Assembly (NCBI GenBank): GCA_041390105.1 | Contig: JAWKQO010000003.1 | Location: 1-64,000 of the forward strand | Reading direction: 5' to 3' | Source: Gemmatimonadota bacterium | GTDB lineage: Bacteria > Gemmatimonadota > Gemmatimonadetes > Longimicrobiales > Gaopeijiaceae | DNA: 64,000 bases | In this document: positions 28,963 through 38,400 of the stretch, one piece after another | Position numbering within the stretch: position 1 is the first letter of the stretch | Layout: each line of letters begins with the position of its first letter | Program-made: the position numbers and the translations under genes | Notes under the pieces: generated by a model | What the model was told of the DNA's origin: nothing | The model's input: the letters and a program-made list of their open reading frames with translations, nothing else | The model's database searches: none

Positions 28963-29508
28963 CTATTCGACGGCCCCGGCCGCGACAGTCTCGCGGCCGG
29001 CTCCCAACTCCTTGAGCAGCGTCAGCATGAGCCCCATGCCCCGCCGCACCTCGGGATCGCGCAGCGAACGCAGCAGCTTGGGCTTGACCTCCGGGGCGTG
29101 CTCAGCGGCCCGCAGAGCTCCTGTGGCACGGTCCGCGATCTCCCGTATCTCGGGCTGCGTCAGATTCCGCACGGTTTCGAGAATGCCCACCAGGTTCTCG
29201 CCCAACAGACGGACGTCCTCGGGTGTGAAGCTCGTCGCGACCCGCTCCAGCAGCGTGCTCGCCTCGGCCAGGAAGGCGAGGGCGCCAGTCTCCTCCCAGC
29301 GCCCCAGCGTATCGCTGGCCCGTTGAAACAGGCCGTTCGCCATGGGCATGAGGTCTTCTTTCAACTCGGCCAGCGACTCGGCGCGCTCTTCGAAGGCGTC
29401 GAGCCCACGCTCCACGCGCTCCAGACGGGCCTCGATCCGAGCGAGCACCACGCCCAGGTCCTCGGACAGGGCACCCTTGTTCGTGTCCAGCGTCATCGGA
29501 GTGTTCAC
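28963..29508 (-). CDS. DUF1641 protein linked to sulfide:quinone oxidoreductase
   Basis: About 181 aa, helical. A coiled-coil-prone N-terminus (VVLARIEARLERVERGLDAFEERAESLAELKEDL) is followed by the DUF1641 block LVGILETVRNLTQPEIREIADRATGALRAAEH and a C-terminal VRRGMGLMLTLLKELG. DUF1641 proteins often neighbour sqr and formate dehydrogenase accessory genes; their biochemical role is not established. I prefer the GTG at 29508 because GGAGG lies 8 nt upstream. A GTG at 29523, overlapping the sqr end, is the alternative. It is tightly coupled to sqr. Confidence 0.85.
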   Translation of the reverse strand: MNTPMTLDTNKGALSEDLGVVLARIEARLERVERGLDAFEERAESLAELKEDLMPMANGLFQRASDTLGRWEETGALAFLAEASTLLERVATSFTPEDVRLLGENLVGILETVRNLTQPEIREIADRATGALRAAEHAPEVKPKLLRSLRDPEVRRGMGLMLTLLKELGAGRETVAAGAVE

Positions 29509-29513
29509 GGGCG

Positions 29514-30746
29514 CTACCTCCACTTTCCTGCCATCGACAACTGCGTGCCGATGAAGGGCATCTCCGCACCTTTCAGGAGCACGTTCCAGTAGATCCAGCG
29601 GAAGGCCATCTTCCCCCAGTGGTTCATCTCGCTCTCCTCGAGCAGGGTCATCGGGCCCAGTCCGGGTAGCGGGAAGCGACCGGGGAGCGGTTCGGTCTCG
29701 TAGTTGAAATCGATGAGCACGGCCTTGCCGAATCCGGTTTCGATGAAGCAGTTGGCGTGGCCGTCGAAGTGGGGGAGCAGCTCACGCCCCTCGATCGCGC
29801 GCAGGACGTTCTCGATCAACACCTCGCCCTGGAAATGCGCCACGGAACCTGCCTTCGACGACGGTAGGTCGGTGGCATCCCCGATCACGAAGATGTTGGT
29901 GGCGGCTTCAGCTTGAAGCGTGTGGCGATTGGTGGGTACGAAGTCCAGCTCGTTGCCCAGGTCCGATCGACCGATGGCCTCACTCCCCATATGTGTGGGA
30001 ATGGTGACCAGAAGATCGAAGGGGATCTCGCGCTCATCCCAGCTCTTGAGCACGCCCTGCTCGATGTCGACCTCGCCGGTGTTGAACAGGGGCTCAACCT
30101 TGATCCCGCGCTCCTGGAGCATCGAGCCCAGCCGCTCGGAGGCCTTGGGCTTGGTGAAAGCGCCATCGAGCGGTGTGGCGTAGACGATCTCGACCTTGTC
30201 ACGCAGACCACGTTTGGTGAAGTACCAGTCGGCCAGGAACAAGAACTCGAGCGGTGCCACCGGGCACTTGATCGGCATCTCGACGACGTTGAGGACGACT
30301 CGCCCACCTTCGAAGCGCTCGAGACGGTCCGCCAACGCGGTGGCCCCCTCCAGCGTGTAGAAGTCGAAGGCCTTCTTCCCCCACCCGGGACCCGTCAGCC
30401 CCTCGGTCTCACCCGGAACGATGCGGCTTCCGGTCGCGATGATCAGGAAGTCGTAGTCGAGGACGCGACCATCCTCGAGGTACACCCGGTTTTCGTCCGG
30501 CGCGATGCGGTCGATGATGGCCAGAACCAGCTCGACACCCGCAGGTACGTAGCGGGCCCGAGCCTTCACGATCTCTCGGGGCCGATATACGCCGAACGGG
30601 ATGAAGAGCAGACCCGGCTGGTAGATGTGCTGATTGTCCTGGTCGACGAGCTGGATCGTCCATTCTTCCGGATCCAGCGCCCGCCGAAGCTTCGCGGACA
30701 TCATCGTGCCTGCGGTGCCGGCTCCCAGGATCACGATCTTCTTCAT
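29514..30746 (-). CDS. sqr: Sulfide:quinone oxidoreductase-like flavoprotein
   Basis: A 410-aa FAD/NAD(P)-type disulfide-oxidoreductase-fold protein. The dinucleotide-binding motif is KIVILGAGTAGTMMSAKL, followed by DQDNQHIYQPGLLFIPFG (typical of SQR), DYDFLIIATGSRIVPGE and the second FAD motif NIFVIGDATDLPSSKAGSVAHFQG. Redox cysteines are Cys161 (PIKCPVAP) and Cys333 (HANCFIETG). C-terminal amphipathic helices (KMAFRWIYWNVLLKG) would seat it on the membrane. It should oxidise sulfide to polysulfide or persulfide with quinone as acceptor. Downstream sulfur-carrier genes support this over a type-II NADH dehydrogenase or flavocytochrome c subunit. Confidence 0.87.
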   Translation of the reverse strand: MKKIVILGAGTAGTMMSAKLRRALDPEEWTIQLVDQDNQHIYQPGLLFIPFGVYRPREIVKARARYVPAGVELVLAIIDRIAPDENRVYLEDGRVLDYDFLIIATGSRIVPGETEGLTGPGWGKKAFDFYTLEGATALADRLERFEGGRVVLNVVEMPIKCPVAPLEFLFLADWYFTKRGLRDKVEIVYATPLDGAFTKPKASERLGSMLQERGIKVEPLFNTGEVDIEQGVLKSWDEREIPFDLLVTIPTHMGSEAIGRSDLGNELDFVPTNRHTLQAEAATNIFVIGDATDLPSSKAGSVAHFQGEVLIENVLRAIEGRELLPHFDGHANCFIETGFGKAVLIDFNYETEPLPGRFPLPGLGPMTLLEESEMNHWGKMAFRWIYWNVLLKGAEMPFIGTQLSMAGKWR

Positions 30747-30813
30747 GATGACACCCTGTTGTGGCCTGTGCGGTACGTCGGGCGACTCGGCCCGACCGCG
30801 CCGTACACGGAAT

Positions 30814-30827
30814 GCAACAGGGGTACC
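30814..30827 (-). promoter_or_regulatory. Candidate sigma-54 (-24/-12) promoter of the sqr operon
   Basis: Read leftward, GGTACCCCTGTTGC has the essential GG and GC dinucleotides separated by exactly 10 nt, and the -12 part TTGCA matches fully. The -24 part (CGGTACC against TGGCACG) matches partly. Initiation would fall near 30802, about 55 nt upstream of the sqr ATG. A sigma-54 activator gene lies immediately upstream, which supports it. Confidence 0.6.
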
Positions 30828-30901
30828 GAGAAACGGAGTCCAGGGAAGTGTCGATGTGATAACGCGTTACGGCGATGTGGCCGGCGGGGAGCAGGTGCAA
30901 C

Positions 30902-30941
30902 GTGAAACGTCATGTTCCGTGAACGCACCGTCACGTTTCAC
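30902..30941. promoter_or_regulatory. Upstream dyad, candidate activator binding site
   Basis: GTGAAACGT (30902-30910) and ACGTTTCAC (30933-30941) are perfect 9-bp inverted arms with a 22-bp spacer that holds a further half-site-like CCGTGAACG. The pair lies about 75-115 bp upstream of the -24 element, the usual distance for an enhancer bound by a sigma-54 activator. Confidence 0.6.
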
Positions 30942-30984
30942 AATGGTGCATGGCCCGCTGCCGTTGCGGGAGCCGAAGTGCCGA

Positions 30985-32799
30985 CTAGAGCCCGAAGCGG
31001 CGCATCTTCCGCCAGAGCGTGGTCCGGCTCATGCCCAACTGCTCGGCGGCCTCCGCCTTACGGAAACGGGCCCGCTCCAGGGCTTCGCGAATGGTCCGGG
31101 CTTCGGCCGCTTCCGACGGGGACAGCAGGACGTCGGCGGGAGGACCCGCGAAACCGTCCTCCGCGGCCGGCGGCCGCGCCGTGCGATCGCGCGTCGGGGT
31201 GGACACGGGAGAGGGCCCCTCCACCTCCGCATCCAATCCTTTGGCGATCTCTGGGGGGAGATCGCGGACGTGGATGGTCTGGCCTTCACAGACCATGGTG
31301 GCATACTCGAGCGCGTGTTCCAGCTCGCGGACATTTCCGGGCCACGGATACTCACCGAGCACCCGCATGGCAGACGGTGCCAGCTGCAGCGCCCGGCCGC
31401 GTTCCTGGCCAATGCGGTCCAGGAAGAACCGGATGAGCGCGTCGAGGTCCTCACGTCGGTCCCGCAGCGGAGGGATCTCGATGGGCACCACCCGTAGTCG
31501 ATAGTAGAGATCCTCGCGGAAGCGTCGCTCGGCGACGGCACGCACCAGGTTGACGTGCGTCGCCGCCAACACACGCACGTCCACTTTCCGCGTCCGGTTT
31601 TCGCCGACGCGCTCGAAGGTCTGTTGCTGCAGAAAGCGCAGCAGCTTGGCCTGCAGTGGGAGCGCCAGGTCGCCGATCTCGTCCAGGAAGAGGGTTCCGC
31701 CGTCGGCGGTCTCGAAGCGTCCAGCGCGGTCTCGTACGGCTCCCGTGAACGCTCCGCGCACGTGTCCGAAGAGCTCGCTTTCCAGCAGTTCCGAAGGAAT
31801 CGCTGCGCAGTTCACGATCACCAGGGGCTTGTCGGCACGATGCGAGGTCTCGTGGAGGGCGCGCGCCACGAGCTCCTTGCCTGTTCCGCTCTCGCCCGTG
31901 ATGAGCACCGTGGAGTCGTTGTCCTTGAGGAGCTCGATGACGCGGAAGATCCGCTGCATGGCGGCGGATCGGGAGACCATGCCCCGGTAGGCGGGCAGCT
32001 CACCCACCGTGCGTTCCGGACGGATCATGACGAGGTAGCGCCCGGACAGCCCGGCGCAACGGTCGCTCTGTTCGATCGTCCCCACGCTGAGGGAAACCTG
32101 TCGCGGCTGACGTCCGGGCCAGCGCAAGGTGGCACGCACACCCTCGCGCCTCTCGCCGCGCTCCAGCGCTTCACGGAAGCGGGAGTGTTCCCCGAAGAGC
32201 TCCTCCCCCAGCAGCCGGCCCAGCGGCACTCCGGTCAGTGTGCCCTTGGCCAGGGAGAGGATCTCGTCGAAGGCGCTCGAGTAGCCCACGACCCGAAAGG
32301 CGCCATCGGTGGTGAAGAAGGCCCGCCCGAGGCTGCTGAAGAGCGCATCGATGGCCGCTGCGGAGATCCGCCCTCCCGCCGGGAGCCCCTCACTGGGCGT
32401 CACGACTTCCAGGGCACCGCGGATCTCCCCCTGCTCGTCGAGGAAGACCCTGCCGGACTTGAGCACGTCGACGGTGGTGCCGTCGGCCCGGGAGAGCGTG
32501 ATGGGCGCATCCACGACTTCGTGGTGCCGGAAGACGCCGCACCCCTGCCGGCATTCCGAACAGCGGATCACCGTCAGGCAGGAGCGGCCCAGCACGTCCT
32601 CGGCCCGGAAGCCGGTCAGCTCCTCCAGCGCCGGGCTCAGGGCCACCAGGTTCCGATGTTCATCCACCTGGAAGTAGGCCAGGTGGGCCAACGCGCCCAG
32701 CGACTCCAGGGCCCGGGGATCGGGTGCGTCACCCGCGTGGCCCCCACCCCCTTCCCCGGGGTCCTCGGAACGTTCTGAAACGGATTGTTTCACCCCCAT
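30985..32799 (-). CDS. Sigma-54-dependent response activator with PAS sensor domains (Fis family)
   Basis: A 604-aa enhancer-binding protein. Two PAS-like domains occupy about 35-150 and 165-275. The first carries a cysteine cluster, Cys74, Cys80, Cys83 and Cys87 (RSCLTVIRCSECRQGCGVF), which may sense redox or sulfur or bind metal. The AAA+ domain has Walker A GESGTGKE, the sigma-54 contact loop GAFTGA, Walker B GGTLFLDEIGDL and the arginine region of PWPGNVRELEHALEYA. A Fis helix-turn-helix ends the protein (KAEAAEQLGMSRTTLWRKMRRFGL). No receiver domain is present. ATG 32799 follows AAGGGAG. It probably activates the sqr operon just downstream. Confidence 0.93.
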   Translation of the reverse strand: MGVKQSVSERSEDPGEGGGGHAGDAPDPRALESLGALAHLAYFQVDEHRNLVALSPALEELTGFRAEDVLGRSCLTVIRCSECRQGCGVFRHHEVVDAPITLSRADGTTVDVLKSGRVFLDEQGEIRGALEVVTPSEGLPAGGRISAAAIDALFSSLGRAFFTTDGAFRVVGYSSAFDEILSLAKGTLTGVPLGRLLGEELFGEHSRFREALERGERREGVRATLRWPGRQPRQVSLSVGTIEQSDRCAGLSGRYLVMIRPERTVGELPAYRGMVSRSAAMQRIFRVIELLKDNDSTVLITGESGTGKELVARALHETSHRADKPLVIVNCAAIPSELLESELFGHVRGAFTGAVRDRAGRFETADGGTLFLDEIGDLALPLQAKLLRFLQQQTFERVGENRTRKVDVRVLAATHVNLVRAVAERRFREDLYYRLRVVPIEIPPLRDRREDLDALIRFFLDRIGQERGRALQLAPSAMRVLGEYPWPGNVRELEHALEYATMVCEGQTIHVRDLPPEIAKGLDAEVEGPSPVSTPTRDRTARPPAAEDGFAGPPADVLLSPSEAAEARTIREALERARFRKAEAAEQLGMSRTTLWRKMRRFGL

Positions 32800-32878
32800 G
32801 CCTGAATCTCCCTTTGGGCGGGGGGCTGTCAAGCGCCGGCCCGAGGCGGGAGCGGGGGGCCCGGTGCGGGGGTGGGAG

Positions 32879-34108
32879 CTAGCGGCACCCCAGCCGCCTG
32901 GCCTCGGCCCGCTTGCGCGCCAGCTCCTGCAGCAGCAGACGCCGGACGAACGGATCGCGCTCCTCCCGCACGGACTCCTGCAGGAGCTCGATCGCCTGCT
33001 CCAAGGCCGGACACTGTGGGCTGGCCGCCCGGTCCACCTGCACGGTGTGGCCATCCGTCCGGGTGGACGTGACGCGCACCGTCAGGCCTTCTGCCGGATT
33101 GCTGTAGGACTGTCCGTCCGAGAGTGCAGCCGACGTTCGTAGGAACACCCGGGTGTCGGTCTCGACCTCGTAGACGATGACGCCCTCCCGCGGGATGCCG
33201 TCGAAGGTCCCGTCCTGCCGTTCATAGGCGTCCACGCGGCGGCGCGACTCGATGACGAAGTGGGTGTGTGACGTGCGGGAGGACACGCGCACCGCGCTCG
33301 CCTGACCGGGAGGTGCCGGTTGGGGCATCGCGATCGCCTGGAGCTGATAGGACCGGCGCCCGCTGCCGTGCTCGATGAACGCCGCTCGGGGAAGCCACCC
33401 GAACAGGTTCTTCGTGTGCGCGGACGGGTGCGTGGTGGCGCCAGCGGACGACATCACGTCGTAGGGCCCCAGCGCCGGGTTTACGTTGTAGAGGTCACCC
33501 AGCCCCGTGATCGCGTGAAAGAGCTCCATGGCCCAGACACCGATCGGCTGGCGGAGCGTGAGCTGCGGGTTGTCGAACAGCGCGACGCGCGACATCGCCG
33601 TGATACCGTTGACTGGGGACAGACCCCACTGCGCGAATCCACCGCGATGTTGTCCGAAGCTGTGGGGAAGCACTGCGAGCAGATGCGTATGCCCGTGACC
33701 GGAGGGCAAGCTGCGGGCTGCTGCCCCCAACACATCTGCGTCGTCCGCGACGACTCGCGGGAAGAACTCCGCCTCGAGGAACGCCGTCCCCGACGACACC
33801 GCTTGCAGGTAGTTCTGGAACGATCCGTCCTCGCCACTCGCGGGATCCGGCTCGTGCAGGGTCCTCGCCCGGACCTGGTAGTCCCAATCGGCCGGCGGGG
33901 GGATCCGGTCGACGTTGCGATCGAAGACGGGTACCACTGCGACCCTTCGCGCACCTCGCCACGGAGTGACCATGCCGAACACCTCCTCCCCAGTTGGTTG
34001 AGCGCCTGTGGATAGGAAGCGCGATCCGTTGGGAAAACGGTCATTCTCCGTACACGAGCCCGGCCACAGCGCGAGGCCTACGGTCAACGCTGGAGACACC
34101 GGCGGCAC
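32879..34108 (-). CDS. M6-peptidase-like exported protein with altered zinc motif
   Basis: A 409-aa protein. A short hydrophobic N-terminus ends in WPGSC (Cys19), possibly a lipoprotein signal, but it has no basic residues. The central part resembles M6 (immune-inhibitor-A-like) metalloproteases: VAVVPVFDRN, then WAMELFHAITGLGDLYNVNPALGPYDVMSSAG. M6 enzymes have HExxHxxGLPDLYD and GPWDLMS. Here the first zinc His is Met194 (MELFH), so classical catalysis is unlikely. The C-terminal part has an FxxTSAALSDGQSYSNPAEGLTVRV beta domain. The start is uncertain: GTG 34108 is the first start after an in-frame stop and lacks a Shine-Dalgarno. The adjacent G9 tract should be checked. Confidence 0.72.
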   Translation of the reverse strand: MPPVSPALTVGLALWPGSCTENDRFPNGSRFLSTGAQPTGEEVFGMVTPWRGARRVAVVPVFDRNVDRIPPPADWDYQVRARTLHEPDPASGEDGSFQNYLQAVSSGTAFLEAEFFPRVVADDADVLGAAARSLPSGHGHTHLLAVLPHSFGQHRGGFAQWGLSPVNGITAMSRVALFDNPQLTLRQPIGVWAMELFHAITGLGDLYNVNPALGPYDVMSSAGATTHPSAHTKNLFGWLPRAAFIEHGSGRRSYQLQAIAMPQPAPPGQASAVRVSSRTSHTHFVIESRRRVDAYERQDGTFDGIPREGVIVYEVETDTRVFLRTSAALSDGQSYSNPAEGLTVRVTSTRTDGHTVQVDRAASPQCPALEQAIELLQESVREERDPFVRRLLLQELARKRAEARRLGCR

Positions 34109-34176
34109 TACGAAGAATCGGGTAGATCAGTCCAACCGCCGATTGCTGGAAAGACGAAGGGTTTCGTAGTATGGGA

Positions 34177-34185
34177 GGGGGGGGG
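34177..34185 (+). repeat. G9 homopolymer between two genes
   Basis: Nine consecutive G (nine C on the coding strand) lie in the 107-bp gap between the propeller lipoprotein stop and the first start of the M6-like gene, beside a GGGGCCCC palindrome. It may form part of a terminator, or be a slippage-prone or error-prone tract. Confidence 0.8.
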
Positions 34186-34215
34186 TCCGGGGCCCCAGGG
34201 CCCCTCGTCGGCTGC

Positions 34216-35433
34216 TTAGCGGGGCGAGGGCTTCACGAGCGGGTAGACCACCACCTCCTCCACGTCGAAAGCATCCCGTTCGACTCCGATCAACTCGCCG
34301 GCTCCGGCGTCGAGCATCCTGAACCCGCCTGGCAGGTCGATCCGACCCAGCCAGCGCCCGGTCCGGTCGACCACCGACCAGGGGGCGCTGCCCTCCACCG
34401 GAAGTCCGAACGGCTCGATCCACAAGTTGCCCTCGGCATCGAACAACAGACGTGCGTGGGCCGGCTGGCTGGCGGCGTGCTCGAGGGCCGCGAGGGCGGC
34501 TCTACGCGCGGTGCGTTGTTCCGGCGGGACCGTGGCCACTCCGCGATCGAGCTCCGCCTCCAACGCCGCGGGAGTCACCGCAAGAGAGGGAGTGGGTAGA
34601 CGGATCTGCCGCGTGAGCGCTCCCCCCCGATCCAGCTCTTCGAAGCGCAGGCTGTCTTGCGTGCCCACGACGATGCGTGTGCCGCGCACCGCTCCCTCCG
34701 AGGTGTGGACGAACGGCGGGAGGTTCATCACCAGTCGCCCGGCGTCGCTGGTGAGCGTGACCTCCCGGCCCGGAAACACCCCCAGCGTATCGACGGTGAC
34801 GGCGGACGCGTCGAAGCGGACCCACGCGACCGGGTCCCGCCGAAAGCCCGCGGTCGCCGCGCCGGCCAGTATCGTGGCGGCCCACACCTGGCGCAGCACG
34901 GGTTCCCTTCCTTCCAGCACGCCGACCGCGCTCAACACGGGTGGCTCCGCCGGCAACGTCGTCGTGCCTAGAAGCTCAGCTTCGAGGCTCAACCAAGTGA
35001 AGCGACGGGCCAGGAAATCGTAGGCCCACACCCCTTTTCCTTCCATCACACCGAGCGCCGAGAGCGACCGGAACTCCCCCGGCCCGTCCCCGGCCCCCCC
35101 CACCACCGCGTGCAGAGCGCCGGCACGGTCGAACACGCGGATCTGGCGCGAGGCGCCGTCCGCTACGAACAGCAGGCCTTCCGGCGTCCGCAGCGCACCG
35201 ACGACCTCGGAGAACTGCGTCTCGACCGGACCGCCGGCGCTTCCCAGTCGCAAGGAGGCACCCGGAGCGACGTGCCAACGGGTGGCGTCCGTCCATTCGG
35301 GAGTGTGATTGTCGACGACCTCGACGCCCGCGCTGTCCTGGATGGACACCGCCTCCACGTGCGAGCGCGCCTCGCAGCCCAGCGAGAAGGCGACGAGCCC
35401 GACGGCAGCGTATCCGATCGTGCGTCGCATCAT
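34216..35433 (-). CDS. Six-bladed beta-propeller lipoprotein
   Basis: A 405-aa protein with a signal peptide ending FSLGC (Cys20), probably lipid-modified. The propeller strands are like those at 10062-11339: LRTPEGLLFVADGASRQIRVFDRAGALHAVVGGAGDGPGEFRSLSALGV, GVWAYDFLARRFTWLSLEAELLG and, near the end, GNLWIEPFG and GRWLGRIDLPGGFRML. The motif GGAGDGPGEF matches RAGQGPGEL in the other protein, so the two are paralogous in type. Function is unknown. Start ATG 35433; a second ATG follows directly. Confidence 0.83.
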   Translation of the reverse strand: MMRRTIGYAAVGLVAFSLGCEARSHVEAVSIQDSAGVEVVDNHTPEWTDATRWHVAPGASLRLGSAGGPVETQFSEVVGALRTPEGLLFVADGASRQIRVFDRAGALHAVVGGAGDGPGEFRSLSALGVMEGKGVWAYDFLARRFTWLSLEAELLGTTTLPAEPPVLSAVGVLEGREPVLRQVWAATILAGAATAGFRRDPVAWVRFDASAVTVDTLGVFPGREVTLTSDAGRLVMNLPPFVHTSEGAVRGTRIVVGTQDSLRFEELDRGGALTRQIRLPTPSLAVTPAALEAELDRGVATVPPEQRTARRAALAALEHAASQPAHARLLFDAEGNLWIEPFGLPVEGSAPWSVVDRTGRWLGRIDLPGGFRMLDAGAGELIGVERDAFDVEEVVVYPLVKPSPR

Positions 35434-35488
35434 CGGCGTGTTGGACGCCGCACCGGGAAGGCGTCGCCGCCCGGCGCACCGGCCCCCC

Positions 35489-38400
35489 TCAGAACGAGTC
35501 CACCACATCCCGCGTCGTATAGTACACGGCGCGTTCGACCACGGGCTCTCCCACCGCCAAGGCCCAGGCGTGGGCATACAACTCCACCTGCCTGCGGTAG
35601 CGACCCGACCGAACAGGGAAGTCGGGGTCGTCGCCGGAGTCGGTCTTGTAGTCGACTACGACCCAGCCGTTCGCTTCCCGGAACGCGAGATCGACGACGC
35701 CCTCAAGCACGACGGGCCCATCCCCCTCTCTCTCCCCGTCCAACGGTACCGCGACCGGAACCTCCACGTGCCGAACCGCCGCCCGCTCGGAACGCCGCCA
35801 GAGGTCCGAGCCACGTACGCGCTCGACCAGCCCCAGCAACTCCGCCAGCTCGGTGGGCCGGCCGGCATCATCGACGGGGCGCTCGTACTCCCGGAGCAGG
35901 TCGGAGCCCACCGCTCGCAGTTCCTCGAGCGAGCGTCCGCGCGCCGCAGCCGCCAACGTCCCGTGCACGACGCTGCCCCACTCGTACCCCCGGGGACCGG
36001 TCGCACGCTCGATGGCCCGGTCCAGCGCCGGTTCGGTCTCTTCATCTGAACTCTTGGCTTGCTGCGTCACGGAGTGAAAGCGCACGGTCGGAGTGCCGCC
36101 GCGCGCGCGTCGCTCTCCGGCCCGGCGCGCAGCCGCAGCGAGCGCAGCGGCACCCTCCTCCAGTGGCATCCGCCCTCCCGGCGCCAGCAGCGGCAGCTCC
36201 AGCAGGGTCGCGTGCTCCTGGGACCAGGTGCTGAACACCCTCCAGGCTTCCCGGTCCGCGCGGCCGTTCTGCCCCAGCGCGATAACGAGCTCGTCCCGGG
36301 CACGCGTGGCGGAGACGTAGAGCAGCCGCTCCTGCTCAGCCTTGTCGTAGCGCGTCTCCAGGTCCGCCATCTCCGGCCAGCCCTCCGGCTGCGCCAGCGG
36401 TACGGTGTTCCAGCCCTCCCGCTCGGTCACGGTGAACCACGCGCGCCCCACTCCCGTTTCGTCCCGCTGCACGTGGAGCGAGCGGCTGCCCGTCCCCCCC
36501 GATCCCGGATCCGCCAGAATCACGACGGGGGCCTCCAGGCCCTTCGCCTTGTGCAGGTTCATGATGCGCACCGCGTCGCTGGCGCCCGGTCGCAGCGGCG
36601 CCTCCGCCTCCTCCCAGGCCAGGGCTGTCTCCAGCGCGTCCAACGCACCTACCAACGACGTGTCTCCTGCCACCGCCGCGGCACGCACGGCATCCAACGC
36701 GTAGGCGAGCACGCCGGTCCGCAGCGAACCCAGTTCCCCCGCGGCCGCGTGGGGCAGCAAGCCCGTCCGCTCGACCAGCGCCGCGATGAACACGTCTGCC
36801 GGCTGCGCCTGGCTGCGCGTCCACAGGTCCCGCAACGCACGCAACGCCTCCGCCACCACTCCGTCCTCGCGCCCAGGCTCCCAGAGGTCGAGACGTCCCC
36901 CTCCCAGCCGGTGCTGCACCAGCTCCTCGTGATCGACGCCGAAGAACAGGCCGGTGAGCGCTGCTGCGATCAACACGTCGTTGCCGGGATCGGTGAGCGC
37001 CCGCAGGAGCAGGCGCAACTCGTCCAACTCCAGCGCCGTGCCCACCCCCGCGCCGGCCACCTCGATGGGGAGTCCCCGCGCCTCCAGCGCACGCGCGAAG
37101 TGCGACAGGTTACGCTTGACACGGGTCAACACGAGGAAATCGCCGGCGCTGCGCTCTCCGGCATCGACCCGGTACCGGATCCAGCCGGCCAGGCGCTCGG
37201 CTTCGTCGCGGACGCGGTCTTCCCGCGTCTCTCCTTCCCCACCCTTGAGGTCCACGGCGTACCAGCCGATCCCTCGACTCGCCACCACCTCCTCGGCGAA
37301 CGGCCGCTGCGGCAGCAAGGGCTCGAAGCGGGCCTGGACGGGAGGCTGATCCTGACCGAAGCGTTCGGAGAACACCTCGTTGGCGATGGCGGCGATCTCG
37401 AGCAACGAGCGGAAGTTGGCATTCAGGCGCAACACTTCGCCGAACGCAGCGAAGCGGGCGCGCACCTGCTCGTATACCGCGATATCTGCGCGCCGGAATC
37501 GGTAGATGCTCTGCTTGGGGTCGCCCACCACGAAGAGCGCACCGGGCCGAGGCACCGCCAGGCGCCACGCCTGCGAGTCGGCAGGCTCTTCGGAGTCCGG
37601 CTCCGATGCCAACAGAAAGGCGATCTCCGCCTGCACGGGATCGGTGTCCTGGAATTCGTCGATCAGCAGGTAGCGGAAGCGGCGCCCCAGGTCGCGACGG
37701 GTGGACGGACTTCTGCGGAGCAGCTCCGCCGTGAGGAGCAGCAGGTCCTGGAAGCTGACCAACCCCAGGCGCCGACGTTCAGCGGCGTAGGCCTCGGCCG
37801 CGCGTCGGACGAAGCGCACCGCTGTCGGGTAGCGGTGCGCCCACCATCGACGTAGGGCCGCGTGCGCGGGCCCGACCTCTTCACCCTCCCTCCCGCCCTT
37901 GGCCGTGAATGCCACGATGTCATCGCGGAGCGCTTTGATGGGCCCCTGCGCCCTGGAGTCCGGCTCCCACCGATTGAGCGTGATCCGCGTGGTGCCGGTC
38001 GAAAACGCATAGAGGTGGTTCAGGAACGCCTCGGTGCGCTCCCAGTCGCGGTGCTTTCGCGCGTGCAACGCGCGCTCCACCTTGCGTTGGACCTCACCCC
38101 ACCCTTTGGAGGGCTCCCGCTCCGGCATCAACGCCTGGGCCCGGTCCAGCAACCCGTCGAGTTGCACCCGGAGGAGCGCCACCTCCGCTTCGGTGGGGGC
38201 AGGTACCTCCGGTGCGGGGAACTCCAGGTCCAGGTTGTCGGACATTTCCTGGAACGCGTTGTGGAGGCGTTGCGGTTGGATCCCCACGCGCGAGAGCTCG
38301 AGGAGACCCGGATCTCCATCCGTGGCCAGGCGCTCGAGATGGTCGTTCCAGAACTGACGTCGGAGGCGCGCCTCCTCGTTCTCCTGCAGCTCGCGAAAGC

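Noticed and set aside
32051..32760. Possible sulfur-related gene antisense to the activator
   Set aside because: The rightward frame from 31555 has no motif and lies wholly within the activator coding sequence.
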